A stretch of 64,000 nucleotides of DNA, taken from positions 930,001 to 994,000 of the forward strand of contig NZ_CALSBP010000001.1 of the NCBI RefSeq assembly GCF_943373825.1, read 5' to 3'. The stretch's first letter is position 1. Every line of letters starts with the position of its first letter. The notes beneath the pieces are model-generated. The model searched no databases. It was not told the DNA's origin and saw nothing but the letters and a program-made list of their open reading frames with translations. Below, in pieces: positions 43,097 through 52,650 of the stretch. This DNA comes from Aquimarina spinulae. GTDB taxonomy: Bacteria > Bacteroidota > Bacteroidia > Flavobacteriales > Flavobacteriaceae. A program made the position numbers and the translations under genes.

Positions 43097-44056
43097 ATGG
43101 AAATACTAGAAAAGAAAATAGAACAATTAGAAGGGACGGCAGGAAATCTGGCTGGAGCATCTGTTCTTAAGGTAAATCCTTTGGAGAGTGAAGCAATTTA
43201 TATTTTTAGAGAAGTAGTAGCACAGTTTGAAAAACCAGTATTACTTTTTTCTGGAGGAAAAGACTCTATTACTTTGGTACGATTGGCCCAGAAAGCATTT
43301 TATCCAGGAAAAATTCCTTTCCCTTTATTACATATTGATACGGGGCATAATTTTCCCGAAACTATAGAATTTAGAGATCGATTAGTTAAAGAGTTAGGGG
43401 TAGAACTTATTGTTCGCAATGTTCAGGATTCTATCGATCAAGGTAAGGTTATAGAAGAAAAAGGAAAATACGCTAGCCGTAATAGTTTACAAACTACCAC
43501 ACTTTTAGATGCTCTGGAAGAATTTAAGTTTGATGCAGCTATTGGTGGAGCTCGTAGGGATGAAGAAAAAGCCAGAGCCAAAGAACGTATATTCTCTGTT
43601 AGAGATGATTTTGGTCAATGGGACGAGAAAAACCAACGTCCTGAATTGTTTGATCATCTTAACGGAAAAATTGATTTAGGCCAAAATGTAAGAGTGTTTC
43701 CAATTAGTAACTGGACAGAATTAGATGTATGGAGCTATATCCAAAAAGAAGGAATCGAAATTCCGTCTATATATTTTGCTCATACCCGTAAAACATTTGT
43801 GAGAGATGGGATGATTTGGTCTGCCGAAGATGATGTTGTGTATAGAGAAGATGATGAAGTGGTAGAAGAAAGAATGGTGCGCTTTAGAACTGTTGGTGAT
43901 ATGTCATGTACCGCAGCAGTCCTTTCTGATGCAATCACTATAGATAAAGTAGTATCAGAGATCAGAGAATCTACAATTTCAGAACGAGGAGCTCGTATCG
44001 ATGATAAACGATCAGAAGCTGCGATGGAAAAACGAAAACAACAAGGATATTTCTAA
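43097..44056 (+). CDS. cysD: Sulfate adenylyltransferase subunit 2
   Basis: 319 residues, close to E. coli CysD (302). It forms APS from ATP and sulfate with the GTPase CysN. The PP-loop SGGKDSITLVRLA (about residue 53) and the GGARRDEEKARAKERIFSVR segment that shapes the active site are intact, as is WTELDVWSYIQKEGIEIPS. The C-terminus RGARIDDKRSEAAMEKRKQQ is typical. It follows cysH by 21 bases and precedes cysN by 148 bases. Confidence 0.96.
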   Translation: MEILEKKIEQLEGTAGNLAGASVLKVNPLESEAIYIFREVVAQFEKPVLLFSGGKDSITLVRLAQKAFYPGKIPFPLLHIDTGHNFPETIEFRDRLVKELGVELIVRNVQDSIDQGKVIEEKGKYASRNSLQTTTLLDALEEFKFDAAIGGARRDEEKARAKERIFSVRDDFGQWDEKNQRPELFDHLNGKIDLGQNVRVFPISNWTELDVWSYIQKEGIEIPSIYFAHTRKTFVRDGMIWSAEDDVVYREDDEVVEERMVRFRTVGDMSCTAAVLSDAITIDKVVSEIRESTISERGARIDDKRSEAAMEKRKQQGYF

Positions 44057-44204
44057 AATTAGTTCCTGGTTATTAGTTTTCTAATGATTAGTGAGAATAT
44101 AAATTAAGGATCAAAATAATTGGTGATAGTATTGGTAAAGGAATCTTTTATAAGTCATAAAAAAGATCTTCAACAAAAAACTATTAACCATCAATCAAAT
44201 TAAG

Positions 44205-45452
44205 ATGGATGTATTAAAAATAGCAACAGCAGGAAGTGTAGATGATGGTAAAAGTACCTTGATCGGTCGTATTCTATATGATACAAAATCATTAACGACA
44301 GATAAATTAGAAGCAATTGAAACCAGAAGTAAAGCCAATGGTTTTGATTATTTAGATTTTTCGTTGGCTACAGATGGATTAGTAGCCGAACGTGAACAAG
44401 GGATTACTATTGATGTTGCTCATATCTACTTTTCTACAAAAACCAAAAGTTATATTATAGCCGATACCCCTGGGCATATTGAATATACCAGAAATATGGT
44501 TACCGGAGCATCGACATCACAAGCCTCTATCATTTTGGTAGATGCTCGTAAAGGTGTAATAGAACAAACTTATCGTCACTTTTTTATCAATAACCTGTTA
44601 AGAGTTAAAGACGTGATTGTAGCAGTTAACAAAATGGATTTGGTAGATTTTTCTCAGGAAAAATATGAAGCTATTAAAGCCGATTTTGAAACATTGATCG
44701 AAAAAAGTGACTACAAAGAACAGAATATAACATTTATCCCGGTAAGTGCATTGCAGGGCGATAATGTGGTAGATAAATCTGAGAATACCCCATGGTATAC
44801 CGGGCAAACTTTACTAGAGCACTTAGAGAAATTAGATGCGCAGGATGTATATGAAAAAGCTCAGGTACGTTTTCCAATTCAAACGGTAATTCGTCCTAAA
44901 AAAGATGAGTTTCATGACTTTAGAGGATATGCAGGTAAATTATACGGAGGCGACCTTTCTGTTGGAGATGAAGTAACAATTTTACCTTCATTAACTACGT
45001 CAAAAGTAAAAGAAATTTACTTCTTTGATCAGAAATTTGATACCGCAGGTAGAGGGAGTTCTTGTACTATTACTTTAGAAGATGATGTAAATGTAAGTCG
45101 AGGAGATATGATTGTAAAATCATCAGAGAAGCCTCGGGTAGAAAAACAATTGACTGCAACAGTATGTTGGATGGATAGTAAAGACCTAAATCCAGGAACA
45201 AATTACTTTATACAAAGTGGAAGTAATAGAATTCTAGTAAAAGTGAAAAGTATAAACGGAACCATAGCAACCGATTTTTCTGGAGACGATACTTCAAAAA
45301 ATGCTTTGAGTTTAAACGAAATAGGAAAAGTTCAGATACAGTTGAGCAAACCTTTAGCAGTTGATTCTTATAGCAAGAATAAAGCTTCAGGATCATTTAT
45401 ATTAATAGATTCACAAACCAATACTACTTCAGGAGTTGGTTTTATAGAATAA
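44205..45452 (+). CDS. cysN: Sulfate adenylyltransferase subunit 1 (GTPase)
   Basis: 415 residues, shorter than E. coli CysN (about 475) and without a fused APS kinase. G1 is GSVDDGKSTLIGRIL, G3 DTPGHIEYTRNM and G4 NKMD; the switch region has EREQGITIDVAHIYF. Domains II and III (from about residue 225, PIQTVIRPKKDEFHDFRGYA) are present. It couples GTP hydrolysis to APS formation by CysD. A hairpin with a T run lies between this gene and the sulfite reductase and could lower downstream expression. Confidence 0.95.
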   Translation: MDVLKIATAGSVDDGKSTLIGRILYDTKSLTTDKLEAIETRSKANGFDYLDFSLATDGLVAEREQGITIDVAHIYFSTKTKSYIIADTPGHIEYTRNMVTGASTSQASIILVDARKGVIEQTYRHFFINNLLRVKDVIVAVNKMDLVDFSQEKYEAIKADFETLIEKSDYKEQNITFIPVSALQGDNVVDKSENTPWYTGQTLLEHLEKLDAQDVYEKAQVRFPIQTVIRPKKDEFHDFRGYAGKLYGGDLSVGDEVTILPSLTTSKVKEIYFFDQKFDTAGRGSSCTITLEDDVNVSRGDMIVKSSEKPRVEKQLTATVCWMDSKDLNPGTNYFIQSGSNRILVKVKSINGTIATDFSGDDTSKNALSLNEIGKVQIQLSKPLAVDSYSKNKASGSFILIDSQTNTTSGVGFIE

Positions 45453-45515
45453 ATATAAGTCATTCTTTATAGGAAGAAAAACAAAAAATTAGAATCATAA
45501 AACCATCATACAAAA

Positions 45516-45536
45516 GTCATAACTATGACCTTTTTT
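45516..45536 (+). terminator. Internal hairpin, possible partial terminator
   Basis: GTCATA and TATGAC flank AC and are followed by CTTTTTT. Small stem, but it lies in the only 100-base gap inside the second half of the sulfate operon. Confidence 0.4.
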
Positions 45537-45558
45537 AAAGGCAGAAATACGAAAAAAG

Positions 45559-47649
45559 ATGCAAAGTTTTAGAACCGAAATAGAAAACCCAATTGTTCAA
45601 AAAGATGTTATAGAATTAGCTAATAAAATTGAGCAATTCCATAAGGGTAAGATTGATGAAGAAAAATTTCGTAGCCTTCGTTTGGCACGTGGTGTATATG
45701 GTCAACGCCAGGAAGGAGTGCAGATGATTCGTATTAAGTTACCCTATGGTAAAGTGTTGAGTAATCAACTAAGACGTATTTGCGAAGTTTCTGATGAGTA
45801 TTCCAGAGGAAGATTGCATATCACGACACGCCAGGATATTCAGATTCATTATGTAGATTTAAATAGAACCCCAGAACTTTGGGCAGAGTTAGAAAAAGAT
45901 GATGTAACGTTAAGAGAAGCTTGTGGTAATACAGTTCGTAATGTAACTGCATCAGAAACTGCCGGAATTGATCCAAAAGAACCTTTTGATGTATCACCTT
46001 ATGCAGATGCATTATTTCGTTTCTTTTTAAGAAACCCTATCTGTCAGGAAATGGGACGTAAATTCAAAGTTTCTTTTTCAGGAACTGAAGAAGATACAGG
46101 ACTATCCTATATGCATGATCTTGGCTTTATTGCTAAAATTGAAAATGGAGTTAGAGGATTTAAAGTAATGCTAGGCGGTGGATTAGGGTCGCAACCAAGA
46201 CATGCAGATGAGTTGTACAATTTCTTGCCATCAGAAAAGATTATTCCTTTGATGGAAGGGGTTTTGAGGATTTTTGATCGTCATGGTGAACGAAAAAGTA
46301 GAGCCAAGGCAAGAATGAAGTTTTTACTTAAAGACATAGGAGTTGAAGCGTTCAAAGAATTAGTAGAAGCAGAACAAAACGCAATAGAACAGAAAACTGT
46401 TGTGATTGATGCAGAAGCATATAAAACTTCAGTTCCAGTTGAAGTTGAAGCACCTCAAGTAGAGATCAAAAACCAAAAAACCTTTGACCTGTGGAAATCT
46501 ACCAATGTAATAGCACAAAAACAAGAGGGGTATGTAGCCATAGGTGTCAAAGTACTATTAGGAGATTTTTATACTGATAAAGCTAGATTACTAGCAGATT
46601 TAGTTGAGAAATATGCGGCAGGAGAAATAAGATTATCATTGCGCCAGAATATTTTGATCCCTTTTGTAAAAGAAGATATAGTACCGTTTTTCTATCAAGA
46701 ATTAGAAAAATTAGGATTTGTAGAATCTGGTTACAATAAAGCAGTAGATATAACCGCTTGCCCAGGAACAGATACCTGTAATCTAGGAATTGCAAGTAGT
46801 ACAGGTATTGCCGAGGAACTAGAACGAGTAATCAAGACAGAATACCCTCAATATCTTGAAAAAGAAGATTTGGTGATCAAAATTAGTGGATGTATGAATG
46901 CTTGCGGGCAACACAATATGGCAAATATTGGTTTTCAGGGAATGTCTGTGCGTACTAAGGATAAATTAGTTGCACCTGCATTACAAGTATTATTAGGAGG
47001 AGGGAACTTAGGAGATGGTAATGGTCGTTTTGCGGATAAAGTAGTAAAAATACCAAGTAGAAGAGGGCCAGAAGCATTACGTAGAATTCTTAATGATTTT
47101 GAAGCAAATGCTAACGGTAAAACTTTTATAGACTATTATACCGAGCAAGGAGAAAAGTATTTCTATGATTTTCTTACCGATTTATCTAATGTAGATAGTC
47201 TTACTCAAGAAGATTTTATTGATTGGGGAACAGAAGAGAATTATGTAAAAGCAATCGGAGTAGGAGAATGTGCAGGAGTAGTTATAGATTTAATAGCTAC
47301 TTTGTTCTTAGAAAGTGAAGAGAAAATAGAAAATGCGAAAATATCTTTTGAGAATGAAATATACTCTGATGCTGTATATCATGCATACAGCTCATTAGTT
47401 AATTCTGCAAAAGCATTATTATTAGCCGAAAACAAAAAAACAAATACACATGCAGGAATCATTCGTCAGTTTGACGAAGAATTTGTCGCAAGCGGAAAAG
47501 TACAATTAGAAGGAACATTTGCAGACTTGATTTATCAACTTCAAAAAAATGCACCCACTAGAGATTTTGCAGTAGATTATATAAAAAATGCAGAGCAATT
47601 TTTGCAAAAAGTGCAGGAGTTTAGAGCTGTTGAAGTAGAAAATGCATAA
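45559..47649 (+). CDS. Ferredoxin-type sulfite reductase fused to a HEPN domain
   Basis: 696 residues. Two ferredoxin-like half domains and two siroheme/4Fe-4S domains occupy about 1-560: SRGRLHITTRQDIQIHYV and GNTVRNVTASETAGI in the first half, and ACPGTDTCNLGIASS and KISGCMNACGQHNMANIGF with the four cluster cysteines in the second. It reduces sulfite to sulfide with six electrons. Residues about 565-690 are an extra alpha-helical domain of HEPN type (SDAVYHAYSSLVNSAKALLL, THAGIIRQFDEEFVASGK). No RxxxxH nuclease motif of HEPN toxins was seen, so a binding or regulatory role is likelier. The siroheme genes and a ferredoxin reductase follow. Confidence 0.92.
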   Translation: MQSFRTEIENPIVQKDVIELANKIEQFHKGKIDEEKFRSLRLARGVYGQRQEGVQMIRIKLPYGKVLSNQLRRICEVSDEYSRGRLHITTRQDIQIHYVDLNRTPELWAELEKDDVTLREACGNTVRNVTASETAGIDPKEPFDVSPYADALFRFFLRNPICQEMGRKFKVSFSGTEEDTGLSYMHDLGFIAKIENGVRGFKVMLGGGLGSQPRHADELYNFLPSEKIIPLMEGVLRIFDRHGERKSRAKARMKFLLKDIGVEAFKELVEAEQNAIEQKTVVIDAEAYKTSVPVEVEAPQVEIKNQKTFDLWKSTNVIAQKQEGYVAIGVKVLLGDFYTDKARLLADLVEKYAAGEIRLSLRQNILIPFVKEDIVPFFYQELEKLGFVESGYNKAVDITACPGTDTCNLGIASSTGIAEELERVIKTEYPQYLEKEDLVIKISGCMNACGQHNMANIGFQGMSVRTKDKLVAPALQVLLGGGNLGDGNGRFADKVVKIPSRRGPEALRRILNDFEANANGKTFIDYYTEQGEKYFYDFLTDLSNVDSLTQEDFIDWGTEENYVKAIGVGECAGVVIDLIATLFLESEEKIENAKISFENEIYSDAVYHAYSSLVNSAKALLLAENKKTNTHAGIIRQFDEEFVASGKVQLEGTFADLIYQLQKNAPTRDFAVDYIKNAEQFLQKVQEFRAVEVENA

Positions 47650-47657
47650 AGAAAATA

Positions 47658-48425
47658 ATGAATAGTAAAACACCAAAATTAACAGTAGTAGGAGCAGGTC
47701 CGGGAGATCCGGATTTGATCACTCTTAAAGCAATTAAAGCTTTAGAGTCTGCAGATGTGGTGTTATATGATGCACTCATTAATGAAACCTTATTGGGTTA
47801 CGCGTCTAATGCAGAGAAGATATTTGTTGGTAAAAGAAAAGGATGCTATGCATATCAACAAGAACAGATTAATGAATTAATAGTAAGTAGAGCCAAGAGC
47901 CATGGGCATGTAGTGCGATTAAAAGGAGGAGATCCTTTTATTTTTGGACGTGGAGCAGAAGAGATTGATTATGTACAACAGTTTGATGTAGAAACCAATA
48001 TGGTTCCGGGGATATCATCATCTTTAGCTGTTCCAGCATACCAGGGAATCCCGTTAACAAAAAGAGGATCCTCAGAAAGCTTTTGGGTAATTACAGGAAC
48101 TACAAAATCCCACAAATTATCACAGGATATATGCCTGGCAGCAAAATCAAATGCAACTGTGGTAATTTTGATGGGAATGAGTAAGTTGAATGAAATAGTT
48201 AGTATCTTTGCTGCCGAAAATAAGCAAGACATTCCAGTAGCTATTATCCAAAACGGAACCACAGAAAAAGAGAAGTTTGGATACAGTACAATAGAGAATA
48301 TTGAGGAAGTAGTTTTAGAAAAAGAATTATCCTCACCAGCAATTATTATAATAGGAGAAGTGGTAAGCCAACGAGTTCGACTAGCTTCGATTTATAATGA
48401 AGTTCGAGAAGAAATTGTATCTTAA
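47658..48425 (+). CDS. cobA: Uroporphyrinogen-III C-methyltransferase
   Basis: 255 residues, a complete SUMT domain. VGAGPGDPDLITLKAIKAL is the N-terminal SAM-binding loop; VRLKGGDPFIFGRGAEEI and VPGISSSLAVPAYQGIPLTK are diagnostic. It adds two methyl groups from SAM to uroporphyrinogen III to give precorrin-2, the first step to siroheme for the sulfite reductase encoded 8 bases upstream. It is separate from the dehydrogenase/chelatase that in E. coli CysG is fused to it. Confidence 0.95.
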   Translation: MNSKTPKLTVVGAGPGDPDLITLKAIKALESADVVLYDALINETLLGYASNAEKIFVGKRKGCYAYQQEQINELIVSRAKSHGHVVRLKGGDPFIFGRGAEEIDYVQQFDVETNMVPGISSSLAVPAYQGIPLTKRGSSESFWVITGTTKSHKLSQDICLAAKSNATVVILMGMSKLNEIVSIFAAENKQDIPVAIIQNGTTEKEKFGYSTIENIEEVVLEKELSSPAIIIIGEVVSQRVRLASIYNEVREEIVS

Positions 48426-48446
48426 TAGTTTGGGACTAGCTTAAAG

Positions 48447-49040
48447 ATGAAAGAAAGAAACAATTTATATCCAGTTTTTTTAAAGGCTGCAAACCTTGAA
48501 ACCCTTATCGTAGGAGGAGGAAATGTAGCAGAAGAAAAACTTACGTTCTTATTAAAATCTAGCCCAGATGCTAAGGTGACTATAGTGTCATCAATGTTTA
48601 GAGAAGGTACAATAGCATTAGCAAATAAGTTTGGAGTGGAAATGATACATAAAAAATATCACAAACGTTTTCTTAAAGGAAAACATATTGTGATTGCTAC
48701 CACAGATGTTCCTAAAGTTAATATGCAGGTGTATAAAGATTGTAGGAAACGAAGTATACTGGTTAATGTAGCAGATAATCCGCCGTATTGTGATTTTTAT
48801 ATGGGCGCGATTGTAACCAAAGGCAATGTAAAAGTGGCAATCTCTACTAATGGGAAATCACCAACTACAGCCAAACGATTACGTCAGTTTTTTGAGGAAG
48901 CGATACCTGAAAATATTGATGATTTAGTTAAAAATTTAAACGAGTACAGAAAAACAATAAAAGGTAATTTTGAAGAAAAAGTGGAGACACTAAACGAATT
49001 TACCAAAGGATTAATAGGAAAAAAAGAAGTTGAAAAATGA
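48447..49040 (+). CDS. Precorrin-2 dehydrogenase/sirohydrochlorin ferrochelatase
   Basis: 197 residues, matching the N-terminal module of CysG or yeast Met8. VGGGNVAEEKLTFLLKSSPD is the NAD-binding loop, IATTDVPKVNMQVYKDC and VNVADNPPYCDFYMGAIV carry the active-site Asp region, and STNGKSPTTAKRLRQFFEEA is conserved. It oxidises precorrin-2 and inserts iron to make siroheme. Its last 4 bases overlap the start of the reductase gene that follows. Confidence 0.92.
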   Translation: MKERNNLYPVFLKAANLETLIVGGGNVAEEKLTFLLKSSPDAKVTIVSSMFREGTIALANKFGVEMIHKKYHKRFLKGKHIVIATTDVPKVNMQVYKDCRKRSILVNVADNPPYCDFYMGAIVTKGNVKVAISTNGKSPTTAKRLRQFFEEAIPENIDDLVKNLNEYRKTIKGNFEEKVETLNEFTKGLIGKKEVEK

Positions 49041-50092
49041 TCAAGACTGATATTTTAATAATCGGAGCGGGACCAACAGGACTATTTACTGTTTTTGAAG
49101 CAGGATTACTGAAGTTAAAGACGCATCTTATTGATGCCTTACCACAACCAGGTGGGCAATGTTCAGAAATATATCCCAAAAAACCAATATATGATATTCC
49201 TGGTTTTCCAGAAATACTTGCAGGAGAATTGGTAGATAACCTAATGGAGCAAATAAAACCTTTTAAACCCGGGTTTACTCTAGGAGAAAGAGCAGAAACT
49301 ATCGAGAAATTAGAAGATGATACTTTTTTGGTAACTACCAATAAAGGAACACAACATAATGCACCGGTAGTTGCAATTGCTGGAGGATTGGGTTCTTTCG
49401 AGCCTCGTAAACCACCGATTCCAAATATTGCTGATTTCGAAGATAAAGGAGTAGCGTATATCATACGTGATCCAGAAGTATATAGAGATAAACGAGTTGT
49501 AATTGCAGGAGGAGGAGACTCTGCTTTAGATTGGTCGATTTTCTTGGCAGATGTGGCCAGTGAAGTAACTCTAGTGCACAGGCGAAACGAATTTCGTGGC
49601 GCTTTAGATTCGGTAGAAAGAGTAGCAGAGCTTTCCAAATTAGGAAAAGTAAACCTGATTACTGAAGCTGAAGTAAAAGAATTGAAAGGTGATGACCACA
49701 TTACAGCAGTTGGTATAAAACATAAAACCAAAGGTGAAATTATTTTAGATACAGATTACTTCATCCCGTTATTTGGATTATCCCCAAAATTAGGACCAAT
49801 AGGAGATTGGGGATTAGAGATCGAAAAAAATGCGATCAAAGTAGATAATTCATACGATTACCAAACTAATATCCCGGGAATTTACGCTATTGGTGATGTA
49901 AATACATATAAAGGAAAACTAAAATTAATCCTTTCTGGTTTTCATGAAGCAGCCATTATGTGTCAGAGTGCTTATCAAAGAATCTTTCCAGATAAAAAGT
50001 ATGTGATGAAATATACAACCGTTGGTGGAGTAGAAGGATTTGATGGAACTAAAAAAGAAGCTAAAAAAGAAGTAGTAAAAGCTATTAATTAG
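49037..50092 (+). CDS. Thioredoxin reductase-like ferredoxin-NADP+ reductase
   Basis: 351 residues. FAD-binding GAGPTGLFTVFEAGLLKL, GQCSEIYPKKPIYDIPGFP, NADPH-binding AGGGDSALDWSIFLADVASE and the second FAD motif IPGIYAIGDVNTYKGKLKL are present. The CxxC of thioredoxin reductases is absent, as expected for this class of ferredoxin/flavodoxin-NADP reductase. It would pass electrons from NADPH to ferredoxin for sulfite reduction. It overlaps the previous gene by 4 bases and ends the operon before a strong terminator. Confidence 0.9.
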   Translation: MIKTDILIIGAGPTGLFTVFEAGLLKLKTHLIDALPQPGGQCSEIYPKKPIYDIPGFPEILAGELVDNLMEQIKPFKPGFTLGERAETIEKLEDDTFLVTTNKGTQHNAPVVAIAGGLGSFEPRKPPIPNIADFEDKGVAYIIRDPEVYRDKRVVIAGGGDSALDWSIFLADVASEVTLVHRRNEFRGALDSVERVAELSKLGKVNLITEAEVKELKGDDHITAVGIKHKTKGEIILDTDYFIPLFGLSPKLGPIGDWGLEIEKNAIKVDNSYDYQTNIPGIYAIGDVNTYKGKLKLILSGFHEAAIMCQSAYQRIFPDKKYVMKYTTVGGVEGFDGTKKEAKKEVVKAIN

Positions 50093-50117
50093 AAAAGAGT
50101 TTATTTTAAAAATAAAG

Positions 50118-50165
50118 CAGGTGTATACCGAAAATCAATTTTCGGTATACACCTGTCCTTTTTTT
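50118..50165 (+). terminator. Strong terminator of the sulfate operon
   Basis: CAGGTGTATACCGAAAA (50118-50134) and its exact complement (50139-50155) surround TCAA, followed by TCC and eight or more T. Confidence 0.85.
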
Positions 50166-50341
50166 AGAACCCTATGAACAAAGATTAAATTGCTTCAATA
50201 TCTCATTTTAACGTTATTAAAAATGGTATAATAGATTACAAAATAGGTTGTACTTCTATGAAATGATGTGTTTTGTAGAAAAAAATTTTAAACCCTGTTT
50301 TTTTTCTTTACCTATGGTTCTAATTTTTTTTAAACGTTCTT

Positions 50342-51475
50342 ATGAAAAAGCTATTTTCTATTCTTTCGATTGTTTTTGTGTTAATTGCTTGTAAAAATAA
50401 AGCTGAAACTGAAAAAAGTGTAATTACTAAAAACAAAATATCTGTTTATGCATGGGCACATTTACCCGAAAATGCATCAGATGAAGAATTGAAAAAACAA
50501 TTTCAGGAATTAAAAAATAAAGGAATAGATGGTTTAATGTATTCTGCAGGCCATGATCCTTTAATCTATAAAAGAGTTGGTAAAATTGTTAAGCAAACGG
50601 GAATGGAGTTTCATGCATGGATACCGACCATGATACAAAACTCTAATCCAAAATTAAAACCAGAATGGTATGCTATTAATCGAAATGGTGAATCTGCATA
50701 TGATAAACCGGCATATGTTTCGCATTACCAGTTTTTATGCCCTAATAAAGATGAAGTGTATGATTTCCTTAAAAACCTTTACAGAAGTGTTGCTGATGTA
50801 GAAGAAGTAGATGGAATTCATCTAGACTATATCCGGTTTCCAGATGTGATTTTGGCAAAAGGATTATGGGAAAAATATAACCTGGTAATGGATAAAGAAT
50901 ATCCCCAATTTGATTATTGTTACTGCGATAAATGCGTTCATGATTTTAAATCATTATCAGGTATTGATATTAAAGATGTTGAAGATCCTTCGCAAGTAGG
51001 AGAATGGAAACAATTTCGTTATGATTTGATAACTAAAATGGTGAATAGATTGGCAGATGTAGTGCATGACAAAAATAAAGTGATTAATGCGGCAGTGTTT
51101 CCAGGACCAAATTCTATTGCAAAAAAATTAGTAAGACAAGAGTGGAATACATGGAATTTGGACGCGTTTTTCCCTATGAATTATAATGACTTCTATCTAG
51201 AAGATACAAAATGGATTGGCGAGCTAACAAAAGAAGAAGTAACTGCTGTTAATAGTAAGAAACCTGTTTATAGTGGTTTATTCATTTGTCCGAAACCTAA
51301 AAATAAAGCAAATGAAACAGATCCCGAAAATCATGGGCTATTACCCGAAGAATTAGAAGCCGCAATTATTGAATCTATTCAAAATGGAGCCACTGGCATT
51401 TGTTTATTTACACCAAATAGGATGACAGATGCACATTGGGAAGTCTTGCAAAAAACAATTAATAAAGATTTTTAA
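50342..51475 (+). CDS. GHL10-type glycoside hydrolase lipoprotein
   Basis: 377 residues. MKKLFSILSIVFVLIACKNK is an SPII signal. The TIM-barrel has the GHL10 marks: KGIDGLMYSAGHDPL, MEFHAWIPTM, DGIHLDYIRFP (with the likely catalytic acidic residues) and FFPMNYNDFY. The family is related to alpha-amylase-like barrels that act on peptidoglycan or polysaccharides; the substrate is unknown. The lipid anchor puts it in the outer membrane or periplasm. Two bases separate it from the DUF5009 acyltransferase gene, so the two must act together on a glycan. Confidence 0.85.
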   Translation: MKKLFSILSIVFVLIACKNKAETEKSVITKNKISVYAWAHLPENASDEELKKQFQELKNKGIDGLMYSAGHDPLIYKRVGKIVKQTGMEFHAWIPTMIQNSNPKLKPEWYAINRNGESAYDKPAYVSHYQFLCPNKDEVYDFLKNLYRSVADVEEVDGIHLDYIRFPDVILAKGLWEKYNLVMDKEYPQFDYCYCDKCVHDFKSLSGIDIKDVEDPSQVGEWKQFRYDLITKMVNRLADVVHDKNKVINAAVFPGPNSIAKKLVRQEWNTWNLDAFFPMNYNDFYLEDTKWIGELTKEEVTAVNSKKPVYSGLFICPKPKNKANETDPENHGLLPEELEAAIIESIQNGATGICLFTPNRMTDAHWEVLQKTINKDF

Positions 51476-51477
51476 AT

Positions 51478-52650
51478 ATGAGAATAGCATCAATAGATAT
51501 TTTTAGAGCTTTAACAATGGTTTTAATGATCTGGGTAAATGACTTCTGGACACTTACAGATATTCCTAAGTGGCTTCAACATGCGACTGCTAGTGAAGAT
51601 TATATGGGTTTTTCTGATATTATTTTTCCGTTGTTTTTATTTATTGTTGGCCTTAGTATTCCTTATGCAATCGAAAATAGACTTGCTAAAAAAGAAAGTA
51701 AAACTTTAATAGCAAAGCATATAATTATAAGATCTTTTTCATTGTTGTTAATTGGTTTTTTTATGGTAAACTATGAAACAGCTCACCATGAAAGCATTAT
51801 TATTGGAAAATATTTTTGGGGTTTACTTATGGCCCTGGCCATATTATTAATTTGGATGAATTGGAAAAAAAGTCCAATTCAAAAAAAATGGCATGTTTAT
51901 TTTCATGTCTTAGGAATTATTATACTTATTTTTTTGGCAGTTATATACAATGGAGGTTCTAGGGGGGAGAGTTGGATGAAAATACATTGGTGGGGTATTT
52001 TAGGACTTATTGGTTGGGCTTATGTCATAAATGGGTTAATTTACCTATATAGTAAAAGGAATATTACGATAATGGTTATTTTATGGGTGATTTTTAACCT
52101 GCTCTCTATATTGAATCAGACCGATAAGCTAATTTTCGAAAATGATAATATTACTTTTTTCTCTACATTATATACAGGTACTATTCCCGCATTTACTACT
52201 GCTGGTATTGTAGCAACATTAATATTTAAAAAGTTATCAGGAACAAACATAAAATGGCGATATATAAGTTTAATAGGATTAGGAGTACTACATGTTATTT
52301 ATGGAATAGCAACCAGACCATATTGGGGTATTTCTAAAATACAAGGAACACCATCTTGGTTAGCTATCTGCACAGGAATAGGTTTTCTTATGTTTACAAT
52401 ATTGTATTACATCACAGATGTGAAAAAACAAACTAGCTGGGCAAAGATAATTGCTCCGGCTGGTACAGCAACATTAACATGTTATATGATCCCTTATTTT
52501 TTATATCCAATGTATGCCATTACCGATATTAAATTTCCTGATATTTTGAACTCTTCTGGCTTAGGGCTGTTTATATCTTTTATCTTTTCTTTATTAGTAG
52601 TCGTTTTTACCGGCTGGTTAGAACAAAAAAAATATAAGCTAAAACTGTGA
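51478..52650 (+). CDS. DUF5009/NagX-like membrane acyltransferase
   Basis: 390 residues with about ten transmembrane helices. IASIDIFRALTMVLMIWVND and GFSDIIFPLFLFIVGLSIPY are the DUF5009/heparan-alpha-glucosaminide N-acetyltransferase signature. GGSRGESWMKIHWWGILGLI and the C-terminal GTATLTCYMIPYFLYP are also characteristic. It likely moves acetyl groups from cytoplasmic acetyl-CoA to a sugar at the membrane, in step with the GHL10 hydrolase encoded just before. It is only distantly like the DUF1624-type protein at 27618. Confidence 0.85.
   Translation: MRIASIDIFRALTMVLMIWVNDFWTLTDIPKWLQHATASEDYMGFSDIIFPLFLFIVGLSIPYAIENRLAKKESKTLIAKHIIIRSFSLLLIGFFMVNYETAHHESIIIGKYFWGLLMALAILLIWMNWKKSPIQKKWHVYFHVLGIIILIFLAVIYNGGSRGESWMKIHWWGILGLIGWAYVINGLIYLYSKRNITIMVILWVIFNLLSILNQTDKLIFENDNITFFSTLYTGTIPAFTTAGIVATLIFKKLSGTNIKWRYISLIGLGVLHVIYGIATRPYWGISKIQGTPSWLAICTGIGFLMFTILYYITDVKKQTSWAKIIAPAGTATLTCYMIPYFLYPMYAITDIKFPDILNSSGLGLFISFIFSLLVVVFTGWLEQKKYKLKL

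Noticed and set aside
47253..47649. HEPN domain as a toxin with RNase activity
   Set aside because: No RxxxxH motif is visible, and the domain is fused in frame to a complete sulfite reductase in a housekeeping operon.
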